A DNA stretch of 64,000 nt from Aegilops tauschii subsp. strangulata. Taxonomy: Eukaryota > Streptophyta > Magnoliopsida > Poales > Poaceae. Each line of letters starts with the position of its first letter. The first letter of the stretch is position 1. The stretch spans positions 92,901,322-92,965,321 of the forward strand of contig NC_053035.3 in assembly GCF_002575655.3 (NCBI RefSeq). Direction: 5' to 3'. Below the pieces are notes generated by a model that was not told the DNA's origin, searched no databases, and saw nothing but the letters and a program-made list of their open reading frames with translations. Both the position numbers and the translations under genes were made by a program. Positions 1 to 11,310 of the stretch are shown here, one piece after another.

Positions 1-439
1 CTCCACCGCTAAGACAAACAATAAAGGCGACACCGGGTCGCCCTGACGGACTCCTCTTTTGCACTGAAAAGAATTACCAGGAATAGAGTTCAGGAGCACC
101 GAGGAATGGCCAGAGGCCAATAATAATCTGACCCACTGAATCCATTTATCATCAAACTCCAATTTTTCCATCATGGAAAAAATCTGATCGTGTTCGACCA
201 AATCAAAGGCTTTTTCGAAATCTAACTTTAGGAGAACAATTTATCTGCCAGAATGCTCACATTGGTGAATATATTCGAACGCCCAAGCTAGACAATCCTG
301 AATGGATTTACCTTTAATAAATCCGTACTAATTCTCATGAATGATTTTGAGGATAACTTTTTGAAGGCGATCGGCTAGCAGCTTAGTCAACAATTTTAGA
401 CAACAATTAAGCAATGAAATGGGACGAAAATCATTCACT
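1..439 (-). mobile_element. 5'-truncated LINE (non-LTR retrotransposon), reverse transcriptase fragment
   Basis: On the minus strand the sequence reads as a plant L1-type reverse transcriptase. The motif [10 protein letters not shown] lies near 410-440, and further RT sequence continues toward position 1, including a match to the R-QGDP-SP block near 30-60. The sense direction runs to lower coordinates, so the 3' end and poly(A) tail are outside the window. It begins abruptly inside the RT domain at about 439, exactly where Copia sequence starts. That is what a 5'-truncated LINE insertion by target-primed reverse transcription looks like. In-frame stops are present, so it is inactive. Confidence 0.8.
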
Positions 440-498
440 GTTGTATGCAACTTATTTGTGGCACTGCCGTTTGGGTCATATTGGTGTAAAGCGCATTT
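440..498 (+). mobile_element. Short Copia fragment (GAG-pre-integrase zinc region)
   Basis: About 59 bases on the + strand encode [15 protein letters not shown], the HHCC-type GAG-pre-integrase motif of BARE-1/Angela-like Copia elements. The same protein resumes at 7426 with the residues that follow in this family, so this is the left half of the Copia element described at 7426-9978. Only a few codons are missing between the halves. It is squeezed between the truncated LINE on the left and the truncated Gypsy element on the right. Confidence 0.85.
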
Positions 499-2221
499 AT
501 CCTTCTTCATTCCGGTCCACCAGAAACTATCCTTCAAATCCAGATACATCTTGGTATTTCCTGGGTGAATCGAATACGGCGAATCATGGACCTCCTGCAG
601 AATCATCTTCCTGATCTCTGGATCATTTGGCATGTATACGCGGTCCTCAAACCATAAGGTATCGTGCTCATCCTCACGAAATCCCTTAGCTTTTCCTTTG
701 CTCATCCTCTCTTTTATCTCGGCAATCTCCTTGTCCGTCTTCTGAGCTTCCCTGATCTTATCCATCAAAGTAGACTGAATCTCCAATGCTGCTACATAAC
801 CTCTCGGAACTATTTCCAAACATAGCTCACGAAGATCCTCTCCTAACTCCTTGGGTAACTCTCCGGTCATGAGTGTATTGACATGACTCTTGCAGCTCAA
901 CGCATCGGCTACTACGTTAGCCTTTCGGGGATGATAATGCAACCTCATATCGTAATCCTTGATGAGCTCCAACCATCTCCTCTGCCTGAGATTCAACTCC
1001 TTCTGCGTGAAGATATACTTCAAACTCTTGTGATCCGTGTACACCTCACAATGGTTTCCGATGAGAAAGTGTCTCCAAGTCTTCAACGCATGCACTATGG
1101 CTGCTAACTCCAAGTCGTGTGTAGCATAATTCAACTCATGGGGTTTAAGATGTCGTGAGGCATATGAAACAACTCTTCTCCTGCATAAGCACTGCTCCAA
1201 GTCCTCGACGAGACGCGCCGCAATACACTTGATAATCCTTGCGTTGATCTGGCAGAATCAACACTGGAGCTGTAACCAAGCGTTTCTTCAACTCCTGAAA
1301 ACTGGCCTCACATTCCTCAGTCCATTTGAACTTGGTGTCCTTCTTCAACAACTCCGTCATGGGCTTTGCAATCTTCGAGAAATTCTCAATGAACCTCCGG
1401 TAGTATCCTGCAAGTCCAAGAAAACTCCGGATCTCCCCAACTGACGTGGGTGCTTCCCAATTTGTCACAGTGACAACCTTGGTGGGATCTACTGCTATTC
1501 CTTCTCCGGATATAACATGTCCGAGGAATCCAACTTCCTTCAACTAAAACTCACACTTGCTGAACTTGGCATATAGCTGATGTTCTCTGAGCTTTCCAAG
1601 TACCAGACGCAAATGCTCTTTATGCTCCTCTTCATTCTTCGAGTATACTAGAATATCATCAATGAACACCACGACGAACTTATCCAAAAACTCCATAAAC
1701 ACATTGTTCATCATGTTCATGAAATAGGTAGGTGCGTTAGTCAAACCAAATGACATAACGGTATACTCATATAGCCTGTACCTTGTGGTAAAAGCTCTCT
1801 TAGGTATATCTTGCTCTCGAATCTTCAGCTGGTGGTATCCTGATCGCAGATCGATCTTGGAAAATACTTTAGCTCCTTGCAACTGATCAAACAGATCAGT
1901 GATCATCGGCAGTGGGTACTTGTTCTTGATCGTCACCTCATTCAACCCACGATAGTCAACAACCATCCTCAATGATCCATCCTTCTGCTCCACTAGAAGC
2001 ACTGGTGATCCCCAAGGTGACGAACTTGGGCGGATATAGCCCTTATCCAGTAACTCCTTAATCTGCTTCTTAATTTCTTCCAAATCCTTTGCGGGCATCC
2101 TGTACGGTCTCTTAGATATTGGCCCTGTGCCTGGCAAAAGCTCAATCAAAAATTCAATGTCTCTGTCTGGTGGCATGCCTGGCAACTCTTCTGGTAATAC
2201 ATCAGGGAAATCCTTCACCAC
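499..2221 (-). pseudogene. Gypsy pol remnant: RT, RNase H and integrase start (Tekay-like)
   Basis: RT occupies about 1544-2221 with [22 protein letters not shown] and the catalytic FIDD motif in [12 protein letters not shown] (about 1640-1680). A TGG-to-TAG change ends the frame at 1544 between SKCEF and LKEVGFLGH. RNase H follows (about 600-1500): DYQVYCGAS has G where the family has the catalytic D, and [10 protein letters not shown] and [14 protein letters not shown] are clear. A frameshift lies near 1150-1200. The integrase begins with the H2C2 region ([19 protein letters not shown]) and breaks at 499. The enzyme set would copy element RNA and integrate it. The damage and truncation make this copy inactive. 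Confidence 0.88.
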
Positions 2222-3701
2222 TGGTACTTCCTCCTGTACAAACTCCTGATAAGGAATTCACTTGAGTCCTCTTCGGCACATGTCGGGATACATACTTGAT
2301 CCTCCTTCCTTCTGGGGTGGTGAGCATAATAGACTTACTGGCGCAATTGATGTTCCCCCCATGCATCGATAACCAATCCATGCCTAAAATTACATCCAAA
2401 CCTTGCGACTCCAAAATTATCAGGTCTGAGGGGAAAACATGCCTACCAATGGTCAATGGCATCTGAAAACATCCTTGGCTTGCCATATGTTCTGCTCCTG
2501 GCGAACTTACTAACATCGGTGTTCTAAGAACCTTGGTGGGCAACTTATACTTATCCACAAATCCCCTTGATATGTATGAATGCGATGCACCAGTATCAAA
2601 AAGAACGATTGCAGTAAATGACTTAACCAAAAACTTACCTATTACTTCATCGGGTTGCGCTTCAACCTCCTCCACGTTAACATGGTTCACTTGTCCCCTG
2701 TTGAAAGGGTTGGGCTTCTTCCCAGAGCTTCCATTGCCATTTCCATTCTTTGCTTCAGAACACTCCGTGGCGTAATGTCGATTCTTCCCACACTTGAAAC
2801 AAGTAATGTGACTTAGATCCTTCTTGGCGGGCGTTGCTGGGTTGGAACGGTTCTGTCCGTTGCTTCCTCCATTACCATTCCCGTTCTTGGGGCCACTATG
2901 GTTGTGCGAACTCCCTCCATTGTGATTGTGACCTCCGTGGTTATGTTGAAGGGGTCCTCCCGAGTTCGGGGTAAAACGGGGCCTCTGTTGAGCTCCAGAA
3001 TTGTACTTCCCTTGTCCATATTTCCTCTTGCGGTTGTCAATCTGCTGCTGCTTCACTTCAATCATGAGAGCTTTATCTACCAACTCCTAGTAGTTGTTGA
3101 AGGTTGCTACCATCAACTGCATGCTTAGCTCATCATTTAGTCCTTCCAGAAACTTCTCCTGTTTAGCTGCATCTGTAGCGACGTCATCTGGGGCATAACG
3201 TGTTAACTTACTAAAATCATCCACATACTGGCCTACTGTGCGTCCTCCTTGGTGCAAGTTGCGAAACTCGCGCTTCTTCATGGCCATAGCTTCTGCTGAA
3301 ACATGGGCTGTGCGAAAAGCTTGCTGAAACTGGTCCCATGTGACAGTGTCGATGGGGTACGTGGCTGTGAAATTCTCCCACCATGATGCTGCGGGTCCAT
3401 CAAGCTGATGTGCGGCAAAACGCACTCTCTCCGCATATGTGCATCCTGTAGTGGTCAACTCCCTTCCAACCTTGCGGAGCCAATCATCTGCAACTATCGG
3501 CTTGGTGCTACTAGAGAACACCGGCGGATTCAGCCTTAGAAAACGGGCTAAGTGATCAACATGTGGTGGTGGTGGTGGGTTGTTGTTGTTGTTCCCCTGG
3601 TTCTGATTCTAGACTAGTATCTGCATCAAAGCATTCTGCTGCTGGATCAACTGAGTGAGCTCCGGCAGGAAAGCAAATCCATTGTCGCATCTCGGAGGCA
3701 T
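2222..3701 (-). pseudogene. Gypsy gag-protease remnant (Tekay-like)
   Basis: Gag begins at the ATG complementary to 3699-3701 (MPPRCDNGF) and includes a capsid region (DDWLRKVGRELTTTGC, WENFTATYP, FLEGLNDEL) at about 3090-3521. A CCHC zinc knuckle CFKCGKNRHYATEC follows near 2760-2810, after a His/Asn/Gly-rich linker. The aspartic protease motif FDTGASHSYIS is near 2580-2610 and GMDWLSMHGG near 2370. In-frame TAG stops lie near 3610 and at 3087-3089, both where CAG would be usual. A one-base shift near 2240 separates protease from RT. Gag would form the particle and package RNA; protease would cleave the polyprotein. Confidence 0.88.
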
Positions 3702-3898
3702 CTGATGGGTTTAGAAAAGATGAGAAAATAGAATAGAAATAGATCTAGAGGGAAAACACTACCCATATACACATGAGACAAACACAAACATACCACTTCA
3801 ATCAATTCAAACAAGGGCATACATCGATCTATCTATCGTACAGTGCTCAGACTATACTATATACATGGGGGAATTACTACTACCGATATGGTGGTCAA

Positions 3899-4636
3899 CT
3901 AGAAAAATTGATCGGTGGAAGACTCCATGATATCTGCTCCAGCTTCATCAACATAGTGATCATCGCTATCATCGGGGTCCGAGTCGGTGTCGTCGATGAT
4001 GATGTAGTTCTCCGGGCAAGTGGAATCGTCGTCTTCTCCTCCTGGTGCGGGATCTCCCATGAATACTCCTAGCTTCTTCTTCAAATCATCATTCTTCTCC
4101 ACGAGTATCGTCATTTCCTCCTCATATCCATCGCACGTAGACTTGAGTTCTTCCTCCAGCTCCGTGATCTTGGTCATTGCCTTCTTCAGATCTATCATGC
4201 CTGCGCACATCTGGTTCTCCTGGCGTCGAATGTGCTGGTTTAACTCCTGGATGAAAGCTGCAATAGACCTATCCTTCCTGGTGCTGATCATCTCCCATTG
4301 CTCATCTCGGCGCCCACAAATCTGGTAGATAGTATCCTTGAGATCATTGTGGTAAACTTCTCCAATGCGTCCGATAGCAATGTGGGCTGCCATGCTCTTT
4401 CCTAGACTCCAGGTTGGTGCATCAAAGGAAAACTCTATGGGCTCAGTGACTGGCGTGAATGTCCTTCCTGGAACTTGAACTCGAATCATCCAACGCTCCT
4501 CTTCTGGTAAAGTGGCAATGTAGGTCCCGGTGAAGCTTGGTATTCCGATGTTCAGGTATCTAGTGACTTCTTTCAAGTGTCGTCCAAAGGGTGTATCTTC
4601 ATCCGGTTGGGTGAACTTGTTCCTTGCATCCGCCAT
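3899..4636 (-). CDS. Accessory ORF between primer site and gag, coiled-coil with acidic tail
   Basis: An uninterrupted 245-codon frame starts MADARNKFTQPDEDTPFG about 95 bases after the primer binding site and ends about 200 bases before gag. It is the only undamaged frame in this element. Residues 1-110 look globular (RHLKEVTRYLNIGIPSF, PIEFSFDAPTWSLGKSMAAH). Residues about 125-195 have heptad-like spacing of Leu/Ile/Met with many Glu/Lys, suggesting a coiled coil. The C-terminal 50 residues are strongly acidic (DDTDSDPDDSDD). No enzyme motif, signal peptide or membrane segment is visible. Position implies translation from the full-length element RNA ahead of gag. Function is unknown; it could be an extra structural protein or a regulator. 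Confidence 0.7.
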   Translation of the reverse strand: MADARNKFTQPDEDTPFGRHLKEVTRYLNIGIPSFTGTYIATLPEEERWMIRVQVPGRTFTPVTEPIEFSFDAPTWSLGKSMAAHIAIGRIGEVYHNDLKDTIYQICGRRDEQWEMISTRKDRSIAAFIQELNQHIRRQENQMCAGMIDLKKAMTKITELEEELKSTCDGYEEEMTILVEKNDDLKKKLGVFMGDPAPGGEDDDSTCPENYIIIDDTDSDPDDSDDHYVDEAGADIMESSTDQFF

Positions 4637-4729
4637 CCTAAAGAATAGAAAAAGGAGAGGAGTCAGAAATGAGAAGAGAGTAATGATCTAGGGATTTAGC
4701 TTAGTGGTCGTGTCCTACAGTCAGCATGT

Positions 4730-4741
4730 GCTCTAATACCA
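4730..4741 (-). other. Primer binding site, tRNA-iMet type
   Basis: Minus strand TGGTATTAGAGC, three bases after the LTR end, matches the 3' end of initiator tRNA-Met (TGGTATCAGAGC) except for one base. It fixes the 5' LTR boundary and the orientation of this Gypsy element. Confidence 0.85.
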
Positions 4742-5007
4742 TCTTGTAGCGACCAGACCTCAAACAGTCTGATCTCTGTGCATCAGTGTCATCCCTGGAT
4801 CGGTGATGCTAACACGCACAGTACTTGAGGATTTATAACAGAGTAGCAATCACACACTTATTACATTGAATATCTCAAAAGAGAGCTTATTACAATAAAT
4901 ATGGCTTAAGGCCATCTAAAATCGATAACACCGGAAGGCTTGGAAGATAAATTGAGTCCATCAACTCCATCGGCATCACTGAGTGAAAGACAACGACCTA
5001 TGGCACC

Positions 5008-5027
5008 TTACTCGTCGTCTGAAAAGT
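5008..5027 (-). other. Candidate last exon of LTR-embedded ORF (Tekay-like LTR)
   Basis: After a splice-acceptor-like TTCATGTTGCAG on the minus strand, the phase set by the exon at 6011-6070 gives DFSDDE then TAA. It parallels the acidic last exons in the LTRs at 9979-13826 and 50677-54800. Coding status is inferred from phase agreement only. Confidence 0.45.
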
Positions 5028-6010
5028 CTGCAACATGAATGTTGCAGCCCGAAACGGGTCAGCACATGGAATATGCGGGCAATTTAACACCAGAGTAATG
5101 AACAGATAAATGCTATCACTACATGCATATATGGCTGGTGGAGGCTGTAGGGTTAATATGTTTTTGCGAAAAGCCAATTTTTCCCTACAACAAAGGAATA
5201 AATTTTATTTAACTATCATGGTGGTTGTTAAACATTGAGAAGGTTCCTCCAACTCAATCCCAATTAAGCATCATCATTAAACCCAATCAAATTATATTAA
5301 GAGTGATGAGATCAACATGATAATCCAAGAACCAGATACTCAAGATGTCCATAACCGGGGACACGGCTAACCATGATTAGTTTGTACACTCTGCAGAGGT
5401 TTGCGCACTTTTCCCCACAAGACTCAAATACATCCACGGTCAGAGAATCGAGACACGGTCTTTCAGAAGCACTAACTCTTTACTCTCGGTGGACAGTTAC
5501 ACCTACTTTCCCCTACATCTGCTAGCCCACCACTGAAAGAGGTCATGCAACATACTCAACTATGCTAGAGCCCATAATAGCTTGTGGTTGCACACGGAAG
5601 TTTCTAGCATGAATAATCTTATGATCCCTTTGAGCCTGGGTGGCGGACTGTAGGATGATCACACGGGTACTCCGGAATATCCTAGGACAACACTGGATTC
5701 TCCAGGTGCCCACAAGCAATCCACCCAGATGTGTATTAAAGTTGCCACCTTAAGTTGAACCATTAATTAACAATCTCACATCTGTCATGGAAACACTCAA
5801 CCAAACCACGTCTACGAGCATAGCATAGCAATATAAGCATAACGTAGTAACTCCCAATGGTTTGATAATAAACAGGGCAATAGGTTCTACCTCATCATCT
5901 ACTTCCCAAAACCCACATGTTAAATCAGATCCTAACCAGGAAATTGTTTGAGGATTGATCTAATGCAATAAAACTTGGTAGTAAAGAGGTATGATCAAAG
6001 TGTTACTTGC

Positions 6011-6070
6011 CTTGCTGATGATCCGTGAAACCTAGAGACGCGTAGTAGCACGCTTCGCACTCCGGGTTCT
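6011..6070 (-). other. Candidate internal exon of LTR-embedded ORF (Tekay-like LTR)
   Basis: A 60-base segment on the minus strand lies between acceptor-like TTTGCGATAG and donor-like CAAG/GCAAGTAAC, a good GC-AG intron donor. It is open in the frame taking two bases first and leaving one base at the end (NPECEACYYASLGFTDHQQ). The two other long LTRs of the window have a counterpart with the same entry phase. Confidence 0.45.
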
Positions 6071-6599
6071 CTATCGCAAACAAACAAGCATACAATAAGC
6101 ACACAAATAGAAGCACGGGTAAAACTCAAATAAGAGATCTAACCAGCAAGTTCAACTTAATAACTCCGGTTTGCAAAAAGAATCAAATCAAACGAAGCAA
6201 CAAAACTCAAACTGCGAAAGAAACAAGATCCGTTTACTAATCTGGACTTATGTCAAATTTTACAGTAGCAAAATCTTGTTCAAGTTGGTTAACGGAAAGA
6301 GGGCTTCGAAACAAAGATCTAGGCGCTTGAATCGCCTAATTCCGATAAGCGAGCGAAAAGATAAACTAAAACGAAAATCGGGTCAGAAATCGCAATCGAG
6401 AATAATCGCGGAAAAACCCTGGAAAAAGAAAAACTGACGAACAGGCTAACGAACAAATGTTCGCTGTCTGCGGCTAATCGGTGAAAACCATTCGTTAAAA
6501 CGAACATATGAACGGGCATTCGCTAAATAACTAAACCGGAAAAAAATAAAACCGATCTAAAAGAAAAACAACCGCGGGTTCTAAAAAAACAACCGTATG

Positions 6600-6900
6600 G
6601 TTTTCCGGCAAAAACCGACGGCGGCGGCGGCTACCTCGGGACGGGACGGCGGCGGCTCCGGTGGAAGTCCGGCGGCGGCGGCGAGCAACTCCGGCAGGTG
6701 ACGGGATCGGCGGCGACGGCGTCCGGCGGCGGGGCGATGGGTGGCGCGGGCGGTGGTGCGGATGGCGGCGAAGTCCGGCGACGGCGGCGTCGGCAGCGCT
6801 GGCGGCGGCGGCGGCGGGTTAGGGTTAGGGTTTCGGCGGCGGGATGGGCTGGTGGGCTGCGGGGGTCGGGGCGCTGGTTATAAAGGCCGGCCGGGCGAGT
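6600..6900 (-). promoter_or_regulatory. GC-rich LTR promoter block with TATA-like box and telobox
   Basis: Minus strand TTTATAA at 6878-6884 is followed by a GC-rich leader. The + strand at 6816-6833 reads GGGTTAGGGTTAGGGTTT, which on the minus strand gives an AAACCCTAA telobox, a motif common near plant transcription starts. CGG/CCG triplets dominate the rest, and ORFs crossing it on either strand are low-complexity Arg/Pro/Ala and not credible proteins. Confidence 0.5.
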
Positions 6901-7425
6901 CCTAGTCGGGCACGGCCCGGCTAAGTCGGTTGACTTTTTTTTAAATAATTCTACGTAGAAAAACAAAGAAACGAAATACTAAACGGACTCCAAAAATCCT
7001 AAAATAAATTTTCCCCCTCCTCTAAAAATATAGCGGGAAAAGTGAACATTTATTCGGGCCTATAATGCAATTTTGAAAAACGCAAATTTTTCCTAATTCA
7101 AATAAAACAGCGATAAAACTCTGAATAAAAAAATTATTTGATTTTAATATTAAATCTCCAATATTTCTTTATTTTGGGGAAGTCATTTTATCCCCTCTCT
7201 TTTATTTTCATAAAATAAATATTCGAAGAGAAAATAATTAAAATCAAACGATCCTCTTTTCAAAATTTGAGAAAACTCAATTATGAAAATAACGAAATCC
7301 CCAACTCTCTCCGTGGGTCCTTGAGTTGCGTAGAATTTCCAGGATCGGGCCAAAATGCAATAAAATATGATATGCAATGATGATCTAATGCATAACATTC
7401 CAAATTAGAAATTTGGGATGTTACA

Positions 7426-9978
7426 CAGATGGACTTCTGAAATCACTTGATTATGAATCACTTGGTACTTGCGAACCATGCCTCATGGGCAAGATGACTA
7501 AAACGCCGTTCTTCGGAACAATGGAGCGAGCAACAGATTTGTTGGAAATCATACATACTGATGTATGTGGTCCAATGAATATTGAAGCTCGCCGTGGGTA
7601 TAGTTATTTTCTCACCTTCACAGATGATTTGAGCAGATATGGTTATATCTACTTAATGAAACATAAGTCTGAAACATTTGAAAAGTTCAAAGAATTTCAG
7701 AGTGAAGTGGAAAATCATCGTAACAAGAAAATAAAGTTTCTACGATCTGATCGTGGAGGAGAATATTTGAGTTACGAGTTTGGTCTACATTTGAAACAAT
7801 GCGGAATAGTTTCGCAACTCACGCCACCCGGAACACCACAGCGTAATGGTGTGTCCGAACGTCGTAATCGTACTTTAGTAGATATGGTGCGATCTATGAT
7901 GTCTCTTACTGATTTACTGCTATCATTTTGGGGTTATGCTTTAGAGACGGCTGCATTCACGTTAAATAGGGCACCATCAAAATCCGTTGAGACGACGCCT
8001 TATGAACTGTGGTTTGGCAAGAAACCGAAGTTATCGTTTCTTAAAGTTTGGGGCTGCGATGCTTATGTGAAAAAGCTTCAACCAGATAAGCTCGAACCCA
8101 AATTGGAGAAATGTGTCTTCATAGGATACCCAAAGGAAACTATTTGGTACACCTTCTATCACAGATCCGAAGGCAAGACATTTGTTGCTAAGAATGGATC
8201 CTTTCTAGAGAAGGAGTTTCTCTTGAAAGAAGTGAGTGGGAGGAAAGTATAACTTGATGAGGTAACTGTACCTGCTCCCTTATTGGAAAATAGTTCATCA
8301 CAGAAACCGGTTTCTGTGACGCCTACACCAATTAGTGAGGAAGCTAATGATATTGATCATGAATCTTCAGATCAAGTTACTACCAAACCTCGTAGGTCAA
8401 CCAGAGTAAGATCCACACCAGAGTGGTACGGTAATCCTGTTCTGGAGGTCATGTTACTTGACCATGATGAACCTATGAACTATGAGGAAGCGATGATGAG
8501 CCTAGATTCCGCAAAATGGCTTGAGGCCATGAAATCTGAGATGGGATCCATGTATGAGAACAAAGTGTGGACTTTGGTTGACTTGCCCGATGATCGGAAA
8601 GCCATCAAGAATAAATGGATCTTCAAGAAGAAGACTAAAGCTGACGGTAATGTTACTGTCTACAAAGCTCGACTTGTTGCGAAAGGTTTTTGACAAGTTC
8701 AAGGAGTTGACTACGATGAGACTTTCTCACCCGTAGCGATGCTTAAGTCTGTCCGAATCATGTTAGCAATTGCCACATTTTATGATTATGAAATTTGGCA
8801 AATGGATGTCAAAACTGCATTCCTGAATGGATTTCTGGAAGAAGAGTTGTATATGATGCAACCAGAAGGTTTTGTCGATCCAAAGGGTGCTAACAAAGTG
8901 TGCAAGCTCTAGCGATCCATTTATGGACTGGTGCAAGCCTCTCGGAGTTGGAATAAACGTTTTGATAGTGTGATCAAAGCATATGGTTTTATACAGACTT
9001 TTGGAGAAGCATGTATTTACAAGAAAGTGAGTGGGAGCTCTGTAGCATTTCTAATATTATATGTGGATGACATATTGTTGATTGGAAATGATATAGAATT
9101 TCTGGATAACATAAAAGGATACTTGAATAAGAGTTTTTCAATGAAAGACATCGGTGAAGCTGCTTACATATTGGGCATCAAGATCTATCAAGATAGATCA
9201 AGACGCTTAATTGGACTTTCACAAAGCACATACCTTGATAATGTTTTGAAAAGTTCAAAATGGATCAACCAAAGAAAGGGTTCTTGCCTGTGTTACAAGG
9301 TGTGAAGTTGAGTAAGACTCAATGCCCGACCAATGTAGAAGATAGAGAGAAAATGAGAAGTGTTCCCTATGCTTCAGCCATAGGATCTATCATGTATGCA
9401 ATGCTGTGTACCAGACCTGATGTGTGCCTTGCTATTAGTTTAGCAGGGAGGTACCAAAGTAATCCAGGAGTGGATCACTGGACAGCGCTCAAGAACATCC
9501 TGAAATACCTGAAAAGGACTAAGGATATGTTTCTCATTTATGGAGGTGACAAAGAGCTCGTCGTAAATAGTTACGTCGATGCAAGCTTTGACACTAATCC
9601 GGACGATTCTAAATAGCAAGCCAGATACGTGTAAATATTGAACGGTGGAGCTGTCAGTTGGAGCAGTTCTAAACAAAGCGTCGTGGCGGGATCTACGTGT
9701 GAAGCGGAGTACATAGCTGCTTCGGAAGCAGCAAATGAAGGAGTCTAGATGAAGGAGTTCATATCCGATCTAGGTGTCATACCTAGTGCATCGGGTCCAA
9801 TGAAAATCTTTTGTGACAATACTGGTGCAATTGCCTTGGCAAAGGAATCCAGATTTCACAAAAGAACCAAACACATCAAGAGACGCTTCAATTCCATCCG
9901 CGATCAAGTCCAGGTGGGAGACATAGAGATTTGCAAGATACATACGGATCTGAATGTTGCAGACCCGTTGACTAAGCC
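7426..9978 (+). pseudogene. BARE-1/Angela-like Copia pol (integrase, RT, RNase H), broken
   Basis: Continues the Copia fragment at 440-498. Order on +: end of GAG-pre-integrase (CEPCLMGKMTKTPF), integrase core with IIHTDVCGP (about 7552), FLRSDRGGEY (about 7740) and the catalytic-Glu region NGVSERRNRTL (about 7845). RT has QMDVKTAFLNGF (about 8800) and LYVDDILLIG (about 9058). RNase H has DASFDTNPDD (about 9575) and HIKRRFNSIRDQ (about 9875). Lesions: TAA 8250-8252, TGA 8691-8693, TAG 8910-8912, a frameshift near 9255, TAG 9614-9616 and TAG 9746-9748. Gag, protease and the 5' LTR lie left of the window. It stops inside RNase H at 9978, where another LTR begins. Copia order INT-RT-RH and the wording are those of the Angela lineage. 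Confidence 0.92.
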
Positions 9979-11227
9979 TTGGAAATTGGCCTTTGGAAAT
10001 TATTTAGTGGTCCAGCAGCATTTAAAATTGGCCTTTCCAATTTCTAAAATTGGTTAGGCAACTTCTTTTGGCCTCAAACTTTTGTGGCTCCTAGAATTAA
10101 TGTGCTTGTTTTATGAGGTAAGTCTCATATCTAACAAAGCTTGTTTAGATTTACAGTTTAATAGAAAACACTAGCAAAAATTATAAAACAGAAAATAAAA
10201 TCAGTAAAGGGCCTAGCTAGCTAATGTGCCTCTGGGCCCTAGTGGCCACAGAGCACTAACGGCCCACCTCACCTCCTCTCCCTCTCCTCACGCTACAGGA
10301 TACAGGGGGAGGGCGTGGCGGCCATCCCGCGGCCATGGTCGGCCCCCCCAGCCACACGCCGGCCATCCGGCGGTGCCCCGCCAAGATAAGGACCCCGAGC
10401 ACCCCCTGCTAACCCTAGTGCGCCCCTTCCCTTTCCTCCTTTTCTCCTCCCACGCGCCGCTGCTCTCTTCCCATCCCCACCCGACGTCGTCGTTGCCGTG
10501 CCACCGTCACACAAGCGGCCACCGGCTGCCCCGCACCGCACCGCCATGCCCAGAGGACCTCCATCGTCGCCTACGCTATCTACAACATAGGCTTGATGCC
10601 GTGGAGCCCTACAACGACGGGATCGAGGTCGTCTTCAATCTCGGTGCCGTCGCCGTCCGTCGTTCGATCTGCGCTACCCCGAGTTCCTTCGGCTTCCCCG
10701 AGTCTTCCCGAGCTTCGATGTGAGCACCACCGCGTTTCCCCCATCTCCCTGCTACCGCAAATGCCTTGTGGCGAGCTGCCGCCTTCGCCCCGCTTCGACC
10801 GCCACTCGGCTTCGTTGCCGCCGTTACTAGTTGTAGGTGCTTGTGCTGCTTGCACCTTCGGACGCGGCGCGCCGCACTAGTCCCGTAGGACCTAACCCCC
10901 CAGACCAAATGGCCACAGGAGCGCCGATCCCACGCTCGCCGCGCCCATGGCCGCGCCTCCGCGCGCCAACGCCCAGCTGCTGTCACTTCTTGCTGGAGCT
11001 GCTCGTTGTTGCCTGCTACTCTACTGCTGCCTTGCTCGCTGTCGCTGCTCGTACTGTCGTCGTTGCCTGCTGCTGTTGCCGCCATCCCTGCTCGCGCCCG
11101 CCTGAGTGTGCTGCGCCGCCCACGCGCGCCGGACCACGCCCGCTCCCATGCCTGCCGCTGCTAGCTTCGGCCGCCGTGGCCTCTGTGCCCGTGCGTGCAC
11201 ACCAGCCATGGCCGAGCGCCCGTGCAT

Positions 11228-11310
11228 GTGTACTGTGTGTGTGCGTGTTGTGCGTGCGTGCTGTGTGTATTGTGCGTGTGTGAGGTGTGTGTGCCGTGTG
11301 CGTAGGAGTA
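11228..11310 (+). repeat. GT/GTGC-rich simple-sequence patch
   Basis: An imperfect run of GTGTGTGCGTG-type repeats inside the long LTR. ORFs rich in Cys/Val or Thr/His across it are products of the repeat. Confidence 0.7.

Larger units (their letters stand above)
499..7425 (-). mobile_element. Tekay-like Gypsy chromovirus, 3'-truncated, one LTR
   Basis: Read on the minus strand, this Gypsy retrotransposon has a 5' LTR (7425-4745), a tRNA-iMet-type primer site, an accessory ORF, gag, protease, RT, RNase H and the start of integrase. It stops at about 499, inside the integrase zinc-binding region, with no integrase core and no 3' LTR. Copia sequence abuts it on both sides, so it inserted into that Copia element and later lost its 3' half together with a few Copia bases. 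The PR-RT order and motifs such as [20 protein letters not shown] and FIDDILVYS fit the Del/Tekay chromovirus lineage. The family name within Triticeae was not determined. Confidence 0.85.
4745..7425 (-). repeat. 5' LTR of the Tekay-like Gypsy element (2.68 kb)
   Basis: The LTR starts TGTAACATCC at 7425 (minus) and ends CTACA at 4745, with the primer site next to it. It holds a TATA-like box at 6878-6884, a GC-rich CGG/CCG block at about 6600-6900, and AT-rich flanks. Two segments look like exons of a spliced coding unit: 6011-6070 and 5008-5027 (listed separately). The partner 3' LTR is absent because of the 3' truncation. Confidence 0.85.

Noticed and set aside
6631..6966. Interstitial telomere repeat and Pro/Arg-rich ORF in the Tekay-like LTR
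   Set aside because: Only about two and a half TTAGGG-like units, best read as a telobox in a CGG-rich promoter; the ORF is low complexity.
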